A stretch of DNA of 64,000 nt from Actinokineospora enzanensis DSM 44649 (lineage in GTDB: Bacteria; Actinomycetota; Actinomycetes; Mycobacteriales; Pseudonocardiaceae): NCBI RefSeq assembly GCF_000374445.1, contig NZ_KB894403.1, positions 520,435 to 584,434 of the forward strand, written 5' to 3'. A model generated the notes under the pieces. The model was not told the origin of the DNA, did not search any database, and worked only from the letters and a program-made list of their open reading frames with translations. Positions 1-7,998 of this stretch are shown piece by piece. Each line of letters starts with the position of its first letter. The stretch's first letter is position 1. A program made the translations under genes and the position numbers.

Positions 1-415
1 GCCCCTCCACCCGCAGCCCGCCGCCCGCCTCCGGGTAGGCCTTGCCCAGCGGGGCGAACACGGTGGCGATCGCGCGCGGCCGGTCGGCCAGGATCGACTT
101 GGCGACCTCGGCCTCCAGCCAGGCCACGAAGAACGTGGAGTTCAGGCTCAGCACGGTGAACCCGGCCGAGCCGTCCGCCCTGGACAGCTCGGTGATGACG
201 TCCACCACGGTGGACGGGTCCAGCTCCAGCCCGCCGTACTCGGCGGGCAGCAGCAGGTCGATCAGGCCCGCCGCGGACATCGTCTCCAGCAGGTCCTCGG
301 GCAGGCAGCCGATCCGCTCCCCTTCCTGGGCGCGGTCGGCGACCGCTGGCGCGATCGCGCGCGCCGCGGCCAGGGCGTCCTCCCGGGTCGTCGGACGCTC
401 GGCGGTCTGTGTCAT
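1..415 (-). CDS. Acyl-CoA dehydrogenase-family flavoprotein, N-terminal part (runs off window)
   Basis: The visible 138 codons begin at ATG (413-415, complement) and continue past base 1. They carry the helical N-terminal domain of the acyl-CoA dehydrogenase fold: an opening helix rich in Ala and Glu, then GLIDLLLPAEYGGLELDPS, which is typical of the family, and RADGSAGFTVLSL leading to the middle domain. The family includes true acyl-CoA dehydrogenases and FMN-dependent hydroxylases of the HsaA type; the substrate-binding and C-terminal regions are missing, so the two cannot be separated. It lies 76 bases downstream of a luciferase-like monooxygenase, so either beta-oxidation-like chemistry or a flavin hydroxylation is possible. 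Confidence 0.8.
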   Translation of the reverse strand, partial: MTQTAERPTTREDALAAARAIAPAVADRAQEGERIGCLPEDLLETMSAAGLIDLLLPAEYGGLELDPSTVVDVITELSRADGSAGFTVLSLNSTFFVAWLEAEVAKSILADRPRAIATVFAPLGKAYPEAGGGLRVEG

Positions 416-491
416 GACATGCTCCTCACCACTGGGCGAATCCGGCCCGGCGTGGGCCAGTCTGCCAACTCGACGCCGTCCCCGACAGCGA

Positions 492-1388
492 TCACACGTG
501 CACGTTCCTGCCCACTGACGCAAATCCGGCCGCTGTGTCCACTACGGACTCCAGCAGCGCGTACCAGCGCGGCTCCAACGGGTCCGGCGGCGCCACGATG
601 GCCAGGTCGATTCCCAGCCCCGCGAGCACGCGCAGCCGGGACACCGCGGTCTCGACGTCCGCCCGGCCCGCCAGCTCCAAGCGGCCGAAGCTGGTGCGGG
701 TGATGTCGTCGAAGTCGCGGCCGACCTCGTCGCAGTACTTGCGGAGCAGGTCCAGCTTGAGCCGCACCAGGTCGGGACCGCCGTCCTCGAACAGGTTGCA
801 GGCGTCCCCGTAGCGCGCGACCAGGCGCAGCACCCGGCGCTCGTGGGCGCCGCCGATGAGGATCGGCGGCGGCCGCACGGGCGGGGGCCGCAGCACCGGA
901 CCGTCCAACCGATAATGCTCGCCGTGGAAGGCCCCCATGTCGCCGCCCCACACCTGACGCGCCAACTGCAACGTCTCGGTGAGCCGGGCGAACCGTTCCG
1001 GCCACGGCGGCACGGGAATCCCGAAGGCGCGCTGCTCCTCCTCGTGCCACGGCGGGCCGATGCCCAGCCAGGCCCGGCCGCCGGACAACGCGTCCAGGGT
1101 GCTGACGATCTTCAGCAGCAGACCGGGATGCCGATAGGTGGCGCCGGTGGTCAGCGTGCCCAGCTCCAGCTTCTCGGTGACGGCGGCGAGGAAGCCGAGC
1201 GCGGTGTAGGACTCGGGCACGGGCTCGGTCGGGTCGCCGAAGGTCGGGATCTGCCAGAGATGGTCGTTGAGCCAGATACCCGCCGCACCCGCCTTCTCGG
1301 CGGCCCGGCCGATCCAGGCGAGTCGACGGCCGAGCCCGGCGTCGCCGCCGGGACCGTGGAAGGTCGGGATGAACACGCTGATCCGCAC
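492..1388 (-). CDS. LLM-class flavin-dependent oxidoreductase (F420/FMN luciferase-like)
   Basis: 298 aa with a GTG start preceded by GGAGGAG about five bases upstream. The luciferase-like TIM-barrel hallmarks are present: ISVFIPTFHGPGG at the N-terminus, IWLNDHLWQ, GTLTTGATYRHPGLLLKI, LSGGRAWLGIGPPWHEEE and RPPPILIGGAHERRVLRLVA. The motif set fits F420-dependent or FMNH2-dependent oxidoreductases; cofactor choice cannot be decided by eye. It sits just downstream of the thiolase (11-base gap) as part of the long minus-strand polycistron and probably oxidises an acyl intermediate of that pathway. A second, unrelated LLM enzyme (SsuD-like) lies at 56818-57909. Confidence 0.85.
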   Translation of the reverse strand: MRISVFIPTFHGPGGDAGLGRRLAWIGRAAEKAGAAGIWLNDHLWQIPTFGDPTEPVPESYTALGFLAAVTEKLELGTLTTGATYRHPGLLLKIVSTLDALSGGRAWLGIGPPWHEEEQRAFGIPVPPWPERFARLTETLQLARQVWGGDMGAFHGEHYRLDGPVLRPPPVRPPPILIGGAHERRVLRLVARYGDACNLFEDGGPDLVRLKLDLLRKYCDEVGRDFDDITRTSFGRLELAGRADVETAVSRLRVLAGLGIDLAIVAPPDPLEPRWYALLESVVDTAAGFASVGRNVHV

Positions 1389-1399
1389 GGCTCCTCCGG

Positions 1400-2530
1400 T
1401 CAGATCCGCCGGAGCACGGACGCGGTGCCCTGGGCGCCGCCGCAGCACATGGTCACCAGCGCGAGCTCGCCGTCGACCCGTTCGAGCTCGTGCAGCGCCG
1501 TGGTGAGCAGGCGGGCACCCGTGGCACCCATGGGATGGCCGAGCGCGATGGCGCCGCCGTTGCCATTGACGCGTTCCGGGTCGACGTCCAGCCGCTGCGC
1601 CCAGGACAGCACGACCGACGCGAACGCCTCGTTGACCTCGATGACGTCCACATCGGACAGACCGAGACCGGCCCGGTCCAGGATCCGGCGGGTGGCGTCG
1701 ACCGGGCCGTCCAGCAGGAAGTACGGGTCGGAGCCGGTGACGACCTGGTGGGCGAGCCGGGCGCGCGGGCGCAGGCCGTGGCGTTCGGCCGCCTCCGCCG
1801 ACATCCACAGCACGGCCGCGGCACCGTCGGAGACCTGGGAGGTGGTCCCGGCGGTGTGCAGGCCGTCGCGGCGGGCGGGTCCCAGGGCGGCGAGGCCCTC
1901 GGGGGTGCTGTGGCGCAGGCCCTCGTCCACGGTGAAGTCCGGCGCCTCGGGCACGGTGACCACCTCGCGGTCGAACCGGCCGTCCTGCCAGGCCTTCGCG
2001 GCGCGCTGCTGGGAGAGCAGGCCGTAGGCGTCGAGGTCGGCGCGGGTGAGACCCTGGCGGGCGGCGATCCGCTCGGCGCCGCCGAACTGGAGGCCGGGCG
2101 GGTCGTCCCACGGGTAGTCGTCGGTCTGGTAGTCCTGCTTGCCGGTGATGTTCCGCCCCGGCGGGACCCGGCTCATCACCTCCACACCGCAGGCGATGCC
2201 GATGTCCAGCTGCCCGGCCGTGATCAGCGCGGACACCAGGTGGTTGGCCTGCTGGGCCGAGCCGCAGCTGACGTCGACCGTGGTGCAGCCGACGCGCGGG
2301 TCCATGCCGGTGGACAGCCAGGCGTTGCGGGTGACGTTGAGGCCCTGCTCGCCGGTCTGGGTGACACAGCCGCCGATGACCTGCCCGACCTCGCCCGGGT
2401 CGATGCCCGCGCGGTCGATCACCGCCCGCAGCGCCGCCCGCAGCACCTTCGCCGCGGGCAGGCCGGACAGGGCGCCGCCGCGACGGCCGATGGGCGTGCG
2501 GACGGCCTCGACGATCACCGCGTCGGTCAC
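1400..2530 (-). CDS. Thiolase (acetyl-CoA acetyltransferase / 3-ketoacyl-CoA thiolase family)
   Basis: 376 aa, close to the usual 390-400 aa of biosynthetic or degradative thiolases. The N-terminal VEAVRTPIGRRGGALSGL is the classic thiolase opening. The catalytic Cys is in VSCGSAQQANH (about residue 90), followed by NEAFASVVL, GHPMGATGAR with the catalytic His, and the second Cys in CCGGAQG near the C-terminus. All catalytic positions are present, so the enzyme should be active in Claisen condensation or thiolysis of beta-ketoacyl thioesters. The ATG overlaps the P450 stop codon (ATGA, 2527-2530), implying translational coupling. In this setting it may trim or extend an acyl chain made by the KS/ACP enzymes upstream. 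Confidence 0.9.
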   Translation of the reverse strand: MTDAVIVEAVRTPIGRRGGALSGLPAAKVLRAALRAVIDRAGIDPGEVGQVIGGCVTQTGEQGLNVTRNAWLSTGMDPRVGCTTVDVSCGSAQQANHLVSALITAGQLDIGIACGVEVMSRVPPGRNITGKQDYQTDDYPWDDPPGLQFGGAERIAARQGLTRADLDAYGLLSQQRAAKAWQDGRFDREVVTVPEAPDFTVDEGLRHSTPEGLAALGPARRDGLHTAGTTSQVSDGAAAVLWMSAEAAERHGLRPRARLAHQVVTGSDPYFLLDGPVDATRRILDRAGLGLSDVDVIEVNEAFASVVLSWAQRLDVDPERVNGNGGAIALGHPMGATGARLLTTALHELERVDGELALVTMCCGGAQGTASVLRRI

Positions 2531-3762
2531 CGGGGCACCGCCCGCACCGGCAGGTCGGTCATGCCGCGCAGCACCAAACTGTGCGTCCGGGTCGGCTCGC
2601 CCGCGGGCTCGATGCGGCTGGTGCGGGCCAACAGCTCGGAGAGCACCGCGGTGACCTCGGCGACGGCGAGCCGGGCACCGAGACAGTAGTGCGGGCCCGC
2701 GCCGAAGCCGACATGCTCGTTGGGGCTGCGCTCGGGCACGAACAGGTCAGGCCGCGGGAACTTGCGCTCGTCGCGGTTGGCCGATCCCCAGACCACCAGG
2801 ACGCGCGCGTCCGCGGGCAGGTCGCGCTCGCCCAACCGAACCGGGCCGGTGGTGCCGCGCCACAGCGCCTGCACGGGGGTGTCGTAGCGGATGGCCTCGT
2901 CGACCGCGCCGGGGATCAGCTCCGGATGCTCGCGCAGCCGCTGCTGGACGTCCGGGAAGCGGAGCAGGGCGCCCATCAGGTTGGTCAGCAGGTTCGTGGT
3001 GGTCTCGATGCCCGCGACCAGCAGGAAGGCGCAGAAGGCGAGCAGCTCGTGGGTGGACACGCCCGCCTCGCCCGCGCTGCCGATCGCGTCGAACAGCGTC
3101 GGCCGCTCCCCCGCGCCCGCGTTGCGGAGCTGGTTGCTGAAGTAGCGGAACATGTCCATGCCCCGGCCGACCCCGTCCGGCAGGCCGTCGACCTGGTCCA
3201 GGTCGGTCGTGATCACCGTCGACCAGCCGCGGAACCGCTCGTGCATGTGCTCGGGGACGCCGAGAAGCTCGGCCAGCACGGACACCGGGGCGGGCTCGGC
3301 CACGGTCGAGAAGAAGTCCGAGGTGCCGTCGGCGCGGTGGTCCAGCAACGCACCGACCCGGTCTCGCGCGATCTCGGCGATCCGCTGCTTGAGCGCGCCC
3401 ACCGACCCCGGCGAGAACGCCTTGGCCACCGCCCGGCGGAACACCTGGTGCTCGGGCGGGTCGGTGGCGATCAGCACGCGCACCTTGGGCCCGCCGATGC
3501 GGTAGTTGACGCCGGTGGACGGGCCCTCCCGGCGCTCGAAGTCCGGGCTCATGCCGATCTTCGAGGAGAACGCGGCCGGGTCCCGGGCGACGCGGGTGGC
3601 GTCCTCGTAGCGGGTGACCATCCACATGTCGTAGTCGGGCAGGTAGGCGACCGGGTCCTCGTCGCGCAGCCGCCGGTAGGCCGGGTAGGGGTCGGCGAGG
3701 GTGGCCTGGTCGAGCGGGTCGAACAGCGGGTGCGCCCCGGCCCTGACCTGCTGCGCGGTCAT
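2527..3762 (-). CDS. Cytochrome P450 (bacterial class I)
   Basis: 411 aa. The I-helix oxygen-binding motif is VAGIETTTNL, the K-helix ExxR is EAIR, and the haem-binding loop is FGAGPHYCLGARL with the cysteine ligand near residue 355. Substrate unknown; soluble P450s of this kind in biosynthetic loci hydroxylate or epoxidise carrier-bound or free intermediates. No ferredoxin or reductase gene is next to it, so electrons must come from elsewhere. It starts with ATG inside the stop codon of the small membrane protein (3759-3762) and ends inside the thiolase start. It is one of four P450s in the window. Confidence 0.92.
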   Translation of the reverse strand: MTAQQVRAGAHPLFDPLDQATLADPYPAYRRLRDEDPVAYLPDYDMWMVTRYEDATRVARDPAAFSSKIGMSPDFERREGPSTGVNYRIGGPKVRVLIATDPPEHQVFRRAVAKAFSPGSVGALKQRIAEIARDRVGALLDHRADGTSDFFSTVAEPAPVSVLAELLGVPEHMHERFRGWSTVITTDLDQVDGLPDGVGRGMDMFRYFSNQLRNAGAGERPTLFDAIGSAGEAGVSTHELLAFCAFLLVAGIETTTNLLTNLMGALLRFPDVQQRLREHPELIPGAVDEAIRYDTPVQALWRGTTGPVRLGERDLPADARVLVVWGSANRDERKFPRPDLFVPERSPNEHVGFGAGPHYCLGARLAVAEVTAVLSELLARTSRIEPAGEPTRTHSLVLRGMTDLPVRAVPR

Positions 3763-3947
3763 CGCCCGCCCCCGAGGTCGTCGTGCGTGGCCGGGCGCGG
3801 GCCCGGGATCCCGTGGTCCCGGCGCAGGTCGGCCAGGGAGTGCTGGGCGAAGATCAGCCCGGCAGGCACGAACCAGCCGAAGATCGACACGATGCCCAGC
3901 CAGAAGCGCCGCGACGCGAGGTCGTCCGGACGGTGTCGCGGGCTCAT
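3759..3947 (-). CDS. Small single-pass membrane protein
   Basis: 62 aa, unrecognised. A polar and basic N-terminus (MSPRHRPDDLASRR) precedes one hydrophobic segment, FWLGIVSIFGWFVPAGLIFA, of about 20 residues, then a polar tail ending DDLGGGR. The Arg-rich N-side suggests an N-in orientation. Both ends are locked into the operon by ATGA overlaps: its ATG overlaps the stop of the DsbA-like gene and its stop overlaps the P450 start, which argues strongly that it is a real translated gene. A role in anchoring or assisting the neighbouring P450 is only a guess. Confidence 0.7.
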   Translation of the reverse strand: MSPRHRPDDLASRRFWLGIVSIFGWFVPAGLIFAQHSLADLRRDHGIPGPRPATHDDLGGGR

Positions 3948-4654
3948 CCACAGCCTCCGGCGGTGTCGGTGTCGTATGCCCCGGCGGGCACGGGCGGTCG
4001 CGGCTCGGCGGGCGGGTCGGCGCGGGCCAGCAGCGCCTCGGCGAAGGACTCGACGCGGTCGAGCCCCCAGTAGCGGTGCGGGCCGACGCGGAAGTACGGG
4101 ATGCCGAAGATGTCGTCGTGGTAGGCGGCGACCAGGCAGCGGGTGGCCTCCGCGCGGATGTCCGGGTCGCCGGTGGCGTCGGCGATCGCGGCGGGCAGGC
4201 CGAGCCGCCCGGCGATGGCGCGGACGGCCTCGGGCACGCACACGTCCTCGCCGCGCTCCCAGCGGGCCGCGCACACCTCGTCGTAGAACTCGCGGCCGCG
4301 CCCCAGTCGCTGGGCGGCGAGCCAGGCCAGGTGCGGGACCTCCCACCACGGGTCGTCGTCGATCGGCCAGCGCATCGTCACGCCGAGCCGGGCGGCCTGG
4401 CGGCGGGTGTCCTGCAGGATGTAGAGGTGCTTGGCCTTGCTCATCTGCACGTAGTGGAACCCGGCATCCTGCTCGGCCAGCGCGGCGTCGGTCTGCGGGT
4501 CCGGGTCCCAGAACGGCACGAACCGCACCCGGTCGTCGAGGTCCGGGACCAGCTCGCGCAGCCGCAGCAGGCCCAGCCAGCTGAACGGGCTGCGGAAGGA
4601 GAAGTGGATCCGGGGCACCCGGGCCCCGGCCCGCCCCTCGTCGAGCGCTCTCAC
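3944..4654 (-). CDS. DsbA-family / HCCA isomerase-kappa GST-like protein
   Basis: 236 aa with a GTG start in a GTGA overlap with the upstream hydrolase. The N-terminal IHFSFRSPFSWLGL resembles the beta-strand plus SPxSxL active-site turn of 2-hydroxychromene-2-carboxylate isomerase and kappa-class GST, and there is no CxxC, so thiol-disulfide exchange is unlikely. The central helical insertion and the C-terminal FGIPYFRVGPHRYWGLDRV (cis-Pro region plus 'fG...yWG.dr') are characteristic of the family. Members use a thiol cofactor for cis/trans isomerisation or conjugation; in an actinomycete that could be mycothiol. It may isomerise an enoyl intermediate of the pathway, but this is inferred from family membership only. 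Confidence 0.8.
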   Translation of the reverse strand: MRALDEGRAGARVPRIHFSFRSPFSWLGLLRLRELVPDLDDRVRFVPFWDPDPQTDAALAEQDAGFHYVQMSKAKHLYILQDTRRQAARLGVTMRWPIDDDPWWEVPHLAWLAAQRLGRGREFYDEVCAARWERGEDVCVPEAVRAIAGRLGLPAAIADATGDPDIRAEATRCLVAAYHDDIFGIPYFRVGPHRYWGLDRVESFAEALLARADPPAEPRPPVPAGAYDTDTAGGCG

Positions 4655-5445
4655 ACCGTCCTCCTCGGGTCCGGTAGCACGGAACTGGCGAATCCGGTCA
4701 CGGCCCGGCCGAACCGGGCGGGGTGGCGCACGTGCCCGAAGTGGTCGTGCTCGACCTCCAGCAGCACGGTGCAGCGCGGCAGCCGTCCGGTCAGGTCGTC
4801 GCGGTGCGCGGTGCCCAGCCCCGGGTCGCCGTCGCCGGTGACGACCAGGACCGGCACGTCGACCCGGGCCAGATCGAGGTGTCCGCTGGCGAGGTAGCTG
4901 TCGAAGCTGGCCAGGAACGCCACCGGCCCCAGGCGACCGCGCGCCCCGGCCACGACGGCGTCGACGATGTCGTTGTCGGTGGCCCGGCCACGCCGCCCCA
5001 GCCGCACCCGCACGCCGTCGCCGAGGTGCCGTTCGAACACCCGCTTCGACCGCTCGAACGTCCGCCAGGTCACCTCGGCCTCGGGCGAGCGGTGGAACGG
5101 GGCGAACAGGACTGCGCCCGCCGACGGGGGCCGTTCCGCGCGGGCGAGCACCTCCAGCACGGCGTTGGCGCCGAAGGAGTGTCCGATGAGGACATCGGGG
5201 GTGTCGGGCAGCGCGGCCAACCCGGCGGCCAACCAGTCCCCCGGCGTGCCCTCGCGACGCCAGCGGTAGTCGTTGCCCGCCCGCCACGGCAGGCACAACG
5301 CGCGCAGGTCCCAGTCCGACCCGAGCGCGACGGCCAGCGGTTCCCAGCTGCGCCAGTCGTCCTCCAGACCATGCACCAACACGGCCGACCGACCGGTACC
5401 GGTCGCGCCCGCCCCCACCGGGTACGCCCGGGACGCGGTGATCAC
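4651..5445 (-). CDS. Alpha/beta hydrolase, paralogue of the 61299-62090 gene
   Basis: 264 aa, GTG start inside the stop of the KS partner gene. The nucleophile elbow is LIGHSFGANA with Ser near residue 90, a candidate Asp lies in VTGDGDPG and the catalytic His in EHDHFGHVRHP. AVLVHGLEDDWRSW near the N-terminus is a typical oxyanion-loop region. The protein closely resembles the second hydrolase at 61299-62090 (shared patterns HGxExxWRxWExLA, LPWxxGNxYRW and DHFGHxRxPARx), and both sit directly downstream of a KS-partner/KS pair, so this gene set seems to have been duplicated. A likely role is thioester hydrolysis, cyclisation or acyl transfer on the product of the adjacent KS. Confidence 0.85.
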   Translation of the reverse strand: MITASRAYPVGAGATGTGRSAVLVHGLEDDWRSWEPLAVALGSDWDLRALCLPWRAGNDYRWRREGTPGDWLAAGLAALPDTPDVLIGHSFGANAVLEVLARAERPPSAGAVLFAPFHRSPEAEVTWRTFERSKRVFERHLGDGVRVRLGRRGRATDNDIVDAVVAGARGRLGPVAFLASFDSYLASGHLDLARVDVPVLVVTGDGDPGLGTAHRDDLTGRLPRCTVLLEVEHDHFGHVRHPARFGRAVTGFASSVLPDPRRTV

Positions 5446-6497
5446 GACCGGCTCCAGGCCCGGACGGCGGCGACGCCGAAGGCGCCCTCCGGCGTGCGGG
5501 CGACGAGCAACGAGACCGCGCCGTCGCGGGCCGGGTCCGCGCGGTGCTCGGACAGCAGGGCCGCCAGTTCGACCGCGCCGACGGCGGTCGGGCAGTCGCC
5601 CACCACCTCGTCCACGCGCAGCCTGCGAGGCGCACGGCCGTCCAGGGCGGCGACCGTGGCCTTGAACGCGTCGTCGTCGGTGCCGGAAGCGACAGTGGTG
5701 ATCTCGCCCGCGGCCAGGCCCGCCCGGTCCAGCACACCCCGGATCGTGGCCCCCAGCGCCGTCGAGATGTCCGTGTCACGGGGGCAGAAACCCAGGCGCA
5801 CGTCCAGCACCTCCGCGTCGCCGCGCGCCGCCGCAGCCCCGCGGACCACGAACGCGGCGCCGCCCTCGCCCGGGGCCACGTCCGCGCCGGAGAGCTGGGT
5901 CAGCCAGGCGGCGTGCGGGGTGAACTCGTCGATCGCGGCGGCGATCAACGTGTCCGCGCGTCCGCAGCGCAACAGGGTCCGGCAGTAGCGCAACACACTC
6001 AGGAAAGCCGTCCGCCCACCTGCCAACGTCGCGTTGACCCCGCGCAGCCCGTACCAGATCGCCGACTGGCCCGCCGCGCAGTTCATCACCGTCGTGGGGA
6101 ACAGCGCCGGGTTCACCAGGTGCGGCGGGTCCTGGGTGAACGTCTCCACCGCGTAGTCCACAGAGGATCGAACGCTGCCCGCGGTCGTGCCGACCACGAT
6201 TCCGGTCCGGTCCCGGATCTCCTCCGACACCGCCACGCCCGCGTCCGCCAGCGCCCGCCCGCAGGCGATCACCGTCAACGCCGTGCGCCGGTCGAAGAAT
6301 GACGTCCCCTTGCGCCCCAGCTCGGCCCGCGTGCTGAACTCCGGCAGCGCATAGGCCAACGCCCCGGGCAGCTCGGCCTCGTACATCCCGGTCACGTCCA
6401 CCGGACCGCCCGGCGTCGACAAGGCCGACACCAGCTCGTCCGGCGTGTTCCCGGCGGGCCCGACCAGACCCAGACCGCTGATCGACAACGCGCTCAT
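5442..6497 (-). CDS. KS-like partner without catalytic residues (chain-length-factor type)
   Basis: 351 aa with ketosynthase fold signatures (SISGLGLVGPAGNTPDEL at the start, GIVVGTTAGSV, FPTTVMNCAAG, AAIDEF) but no working active site. Aligning by eye on the downstream G-x-A-D turn puts Arg (in LAGGRTAFL) at the catalytic Cys position. The AHGTGT and GHTxGA histidine motifs are replaced by SGTDDD and VGDCPTAVGA. It directly follows a complete KS with an ATGA overlap, the arrangement of KS-alpha/KS-beta pairs in type II and aryl-polyene-like systems, where the partner sets chain length. Arg rather than the usual Gln at this position is unusual. Confidence 0.82.
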   Translation of the reverse strand: MSALSISGLGLVGPAGNTPDELVSALSTPGGPVDVTGMYEAELPGALAYALPEFSTRAELGRKGTSFFDRRTALTVIACGRALADAGVAVSEEIRDRTGIVVGTTAGSVRSSVDYAVETFTQDPPHLVNPALFPTTVMNCAAGQSAIWYGLRGVNATLAGGRTAFLSVLRYCRTLLRCGRADTLIAAAIDEFTPHAAWLTQLSGADVAPGEGGAAFVVRGAAAARGDAEVLDVRLGFCPRDTDISTALGATIRGVLDRAGLAAGEITTVASGTDDDAFKATVAALDGRAPRRLRVDEVVGDCPTAVGAVELAALLSEHRADPARDGAVSLLVARTPEGAFGVAAVRAWSRS

Positions 6498-7690
6498 ACC
6501 GCCCCCAGCAACGAGATGGCGTTGTTGCCGCCGAAGGCGAACCCGTTGTTCTGCGCCACCCGCACCTTCGCCTCCCTGGCCCGGTTGGCCACCGGGTCCA
6601 GCCACGGCATGGCCGGGTCCGGGGTGGTCCAGTTGATCGTCGGCGGCAGGAAGCCGCGGGCGATCGCCAGCGCGGCCGCGATCAGGCCGAACGCGCTGGC
6701 CGCGCCCATGGTGTGGCCGAGCATCGACTTGATCGAGCTGACCGGCGGCACCCGACCGGCGAACGCCGCGTGCAGGGCCTCCGCCTCGGTCGCGTCGTTG
6801 GCCAGGGTCCCGGTGCCGTGCGCGCACACGTAGTCCACGTCCTCCGGGGTCAGCCCGGCGTCCGCCAACGCCAGCCGCATGCACGCGGCGATGGTCTCCG
6901 CGCGCGGGGCCACCATGTGGTGGGCGTCGCAGTTGAGCGCGTACCCCAGCACCCTGGCGTACGCGCGGGCGCCGCGCCGGGCCGCGTGCTCCTCCGACTC
7001 CAGCACCAGCATGGCCCCGCCCTCCGCGGTCACCATCCCGGTGCGGTCCCGGTCGAACGGCGCGCACTCCAGCTCGGCCACCGCGCCGAGCCGCACGAAC
7101 CCCGCGTGCGCCCACCGGCACACCGAGTCGGCCCCGCCGGTGACGACGATGTCGGCGTCCCCGTGCGCGATGGCGTCGTAGGCGTAGCCGAGCGCGTAGT
7201 TGCTGGCCGAGCAGGCGGTGGCCAGGGTGACCGACTCGCCCGCGATGCCCAGCTCCTCGTTGACCGCGAACGACAGCCGCCCGGCGGGCAGCTGCTCGGC
7301 CAGCGCGGCGGGCACCGCGGCGAAGCCCTCCCCGGCCACCCGCCTGCCGAACTCCTCGATCACCTTGGACTCGCCGCTGGTCGTGCCCACGACCACGCTC
7401 GCGTCCCGCAAGTCCACCTCGGACAGACCGGCGTCGGCCACCGCCAGCCGGGCCGCCGCGGCGGCGAAGCAGGCCGACCGGCCCCACCGGTCCGCGTCCA
7501 GCACGCGCAGCAGCTCGCGCGGGCGGAACGCGGTCACCTCCCCGGCGCGGGTCCGGGGGAACCCGGTGGGGTCGAAGGCGGTGATGTCACCGACGCCGCT
7601 GCGCCCGGCCCGCAGCCCGGCCTCGAACGCGCGCACGCCGATGCCGATGCTGGAGACCGGTCCCAGGCCGGTGACCACGACGCGGCGCAT
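6494..7690 (-). CDS. Beta-ketoacyl-ACP synthase (KAS II/KS-alpha type)
   Basis: 398 aa, full length for FabF-type enzymes. The Cys-His-His triad is intact: ATACSASNYAL (about residue 160), AHGTGTLANDATEAE and SMLGHTMGAASAFG. The C-terminus NGFAFGGNNAISLL is canonical. It should extend an acyl-ACP with a malonyl unit as a heterodimer with the catalytically dead partner encoded next, with which it overlaps by 4 nt. The ACP gene ends four bases upstream and a ketoreductase lies just beyond, giving a minimal iterative type II set. No malonyltransferase is encoded nearby, so the housekeeping FabD would be needed. Confidence 0.93.
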   Translation of the reverse strand: MRRVVVTGLGPVSSIGIGVRAFEAGLRAGRSGVGDITAFDPTGFPRTRAGEVTAFRPRELLRVLDADRWGRSACFAAAAARLAVADAGLSEVDLRDASVVVGTTSGESKVIEEFGRRVAGEGFAAVPAALAEQLPAGRLSFAVNEELGIAGESVTLATACSASNYALGYAYDAIAHGDADIVVTGGADSVCRWAHAGFVRLGAVAELECAPFDRDRTGMVTAEGGAMLVLESEEHAARRGARAYARVLGYALNCDAHHMVAPRAETIAACMRLALADAGLTPEDVDYVCAHGTGTLANDATEAEALHAAFAGRVPPVSSIKSMLGHTMGAASAFGLIAAALAIARGFLPPTINWTTPDPAMPWLDPVANRAREAKVRVAQNNGFAFGGNNAISLLGAV

Positions 7691-7693
7691 GGC

Positions 7694-7948
7694 TCAGCCG
7701 TGCCAGCCCGCGTACGCCGCGGTGATCTCGTAGACGGCCTTCAGGTTCTGCATGCCCGCCAGCTCCTTCTGCGGGATCTGCACGCGGTAGCGCTTCTCGA
7801 TGCGGGCGAGCATCTCGATCGCGCGCAGCGAGTCGGCCTCGTACTCCTCCTGGAAGTCGGCGGTGTCCGACAGCTCCTCGGGCTCCAGCTCCAGCACCTC
7901 GGCGACCAGCTCGCGCAGTTCCGCCAGGTGCTGCTCGGTGTCCGACAT
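7694..7948 (-). CDS. Acyl carrier protein 1
   Basis: 84 aa, acidic and helical. The phosphopantetheine attachment Ser lies in EADSLRAIEML, close to the canonical DSL motif, near residue 40. The start is ATG at 7946-7948. Located between the ketoreductase and the KS, it is the natural partner of the KS pair. The second carrier protein of the operon (11555-11842) is divergent at the attachment site, so the two probably carry different intermediates. Confidence 0.93.
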   Translation of the reverse strand: MSDTEQHLAELRELVAEVLELEPEELSDTADFQEEYEADSLRAIEMLARIEKRYRVQIPQKELAGMQNLKAVYEITAAYAGWHG

Positions 7949-7998
7949 TGCGGTGTTCCTCTCCTTGGTGGGCCTGACTCGACGGGTCGGCGGGCCGC

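Noticed and set aside
2581..4584. Long plus-strand reading frames opposite the P450/DsbA genes
   Set aside because: They are Arg- and Gly-rich translations without family similarity, opposite well-recognised genes.
5442..6497. NCAAGQ in the KS partner as the catalytic Cys motif
   Set aside because: Counting back from the conserved G-x-A-D turn, as in KS1 and KS2, puts the catalytic position at Arg in AGGRTAFL, so this Cys is not the active-site residue.
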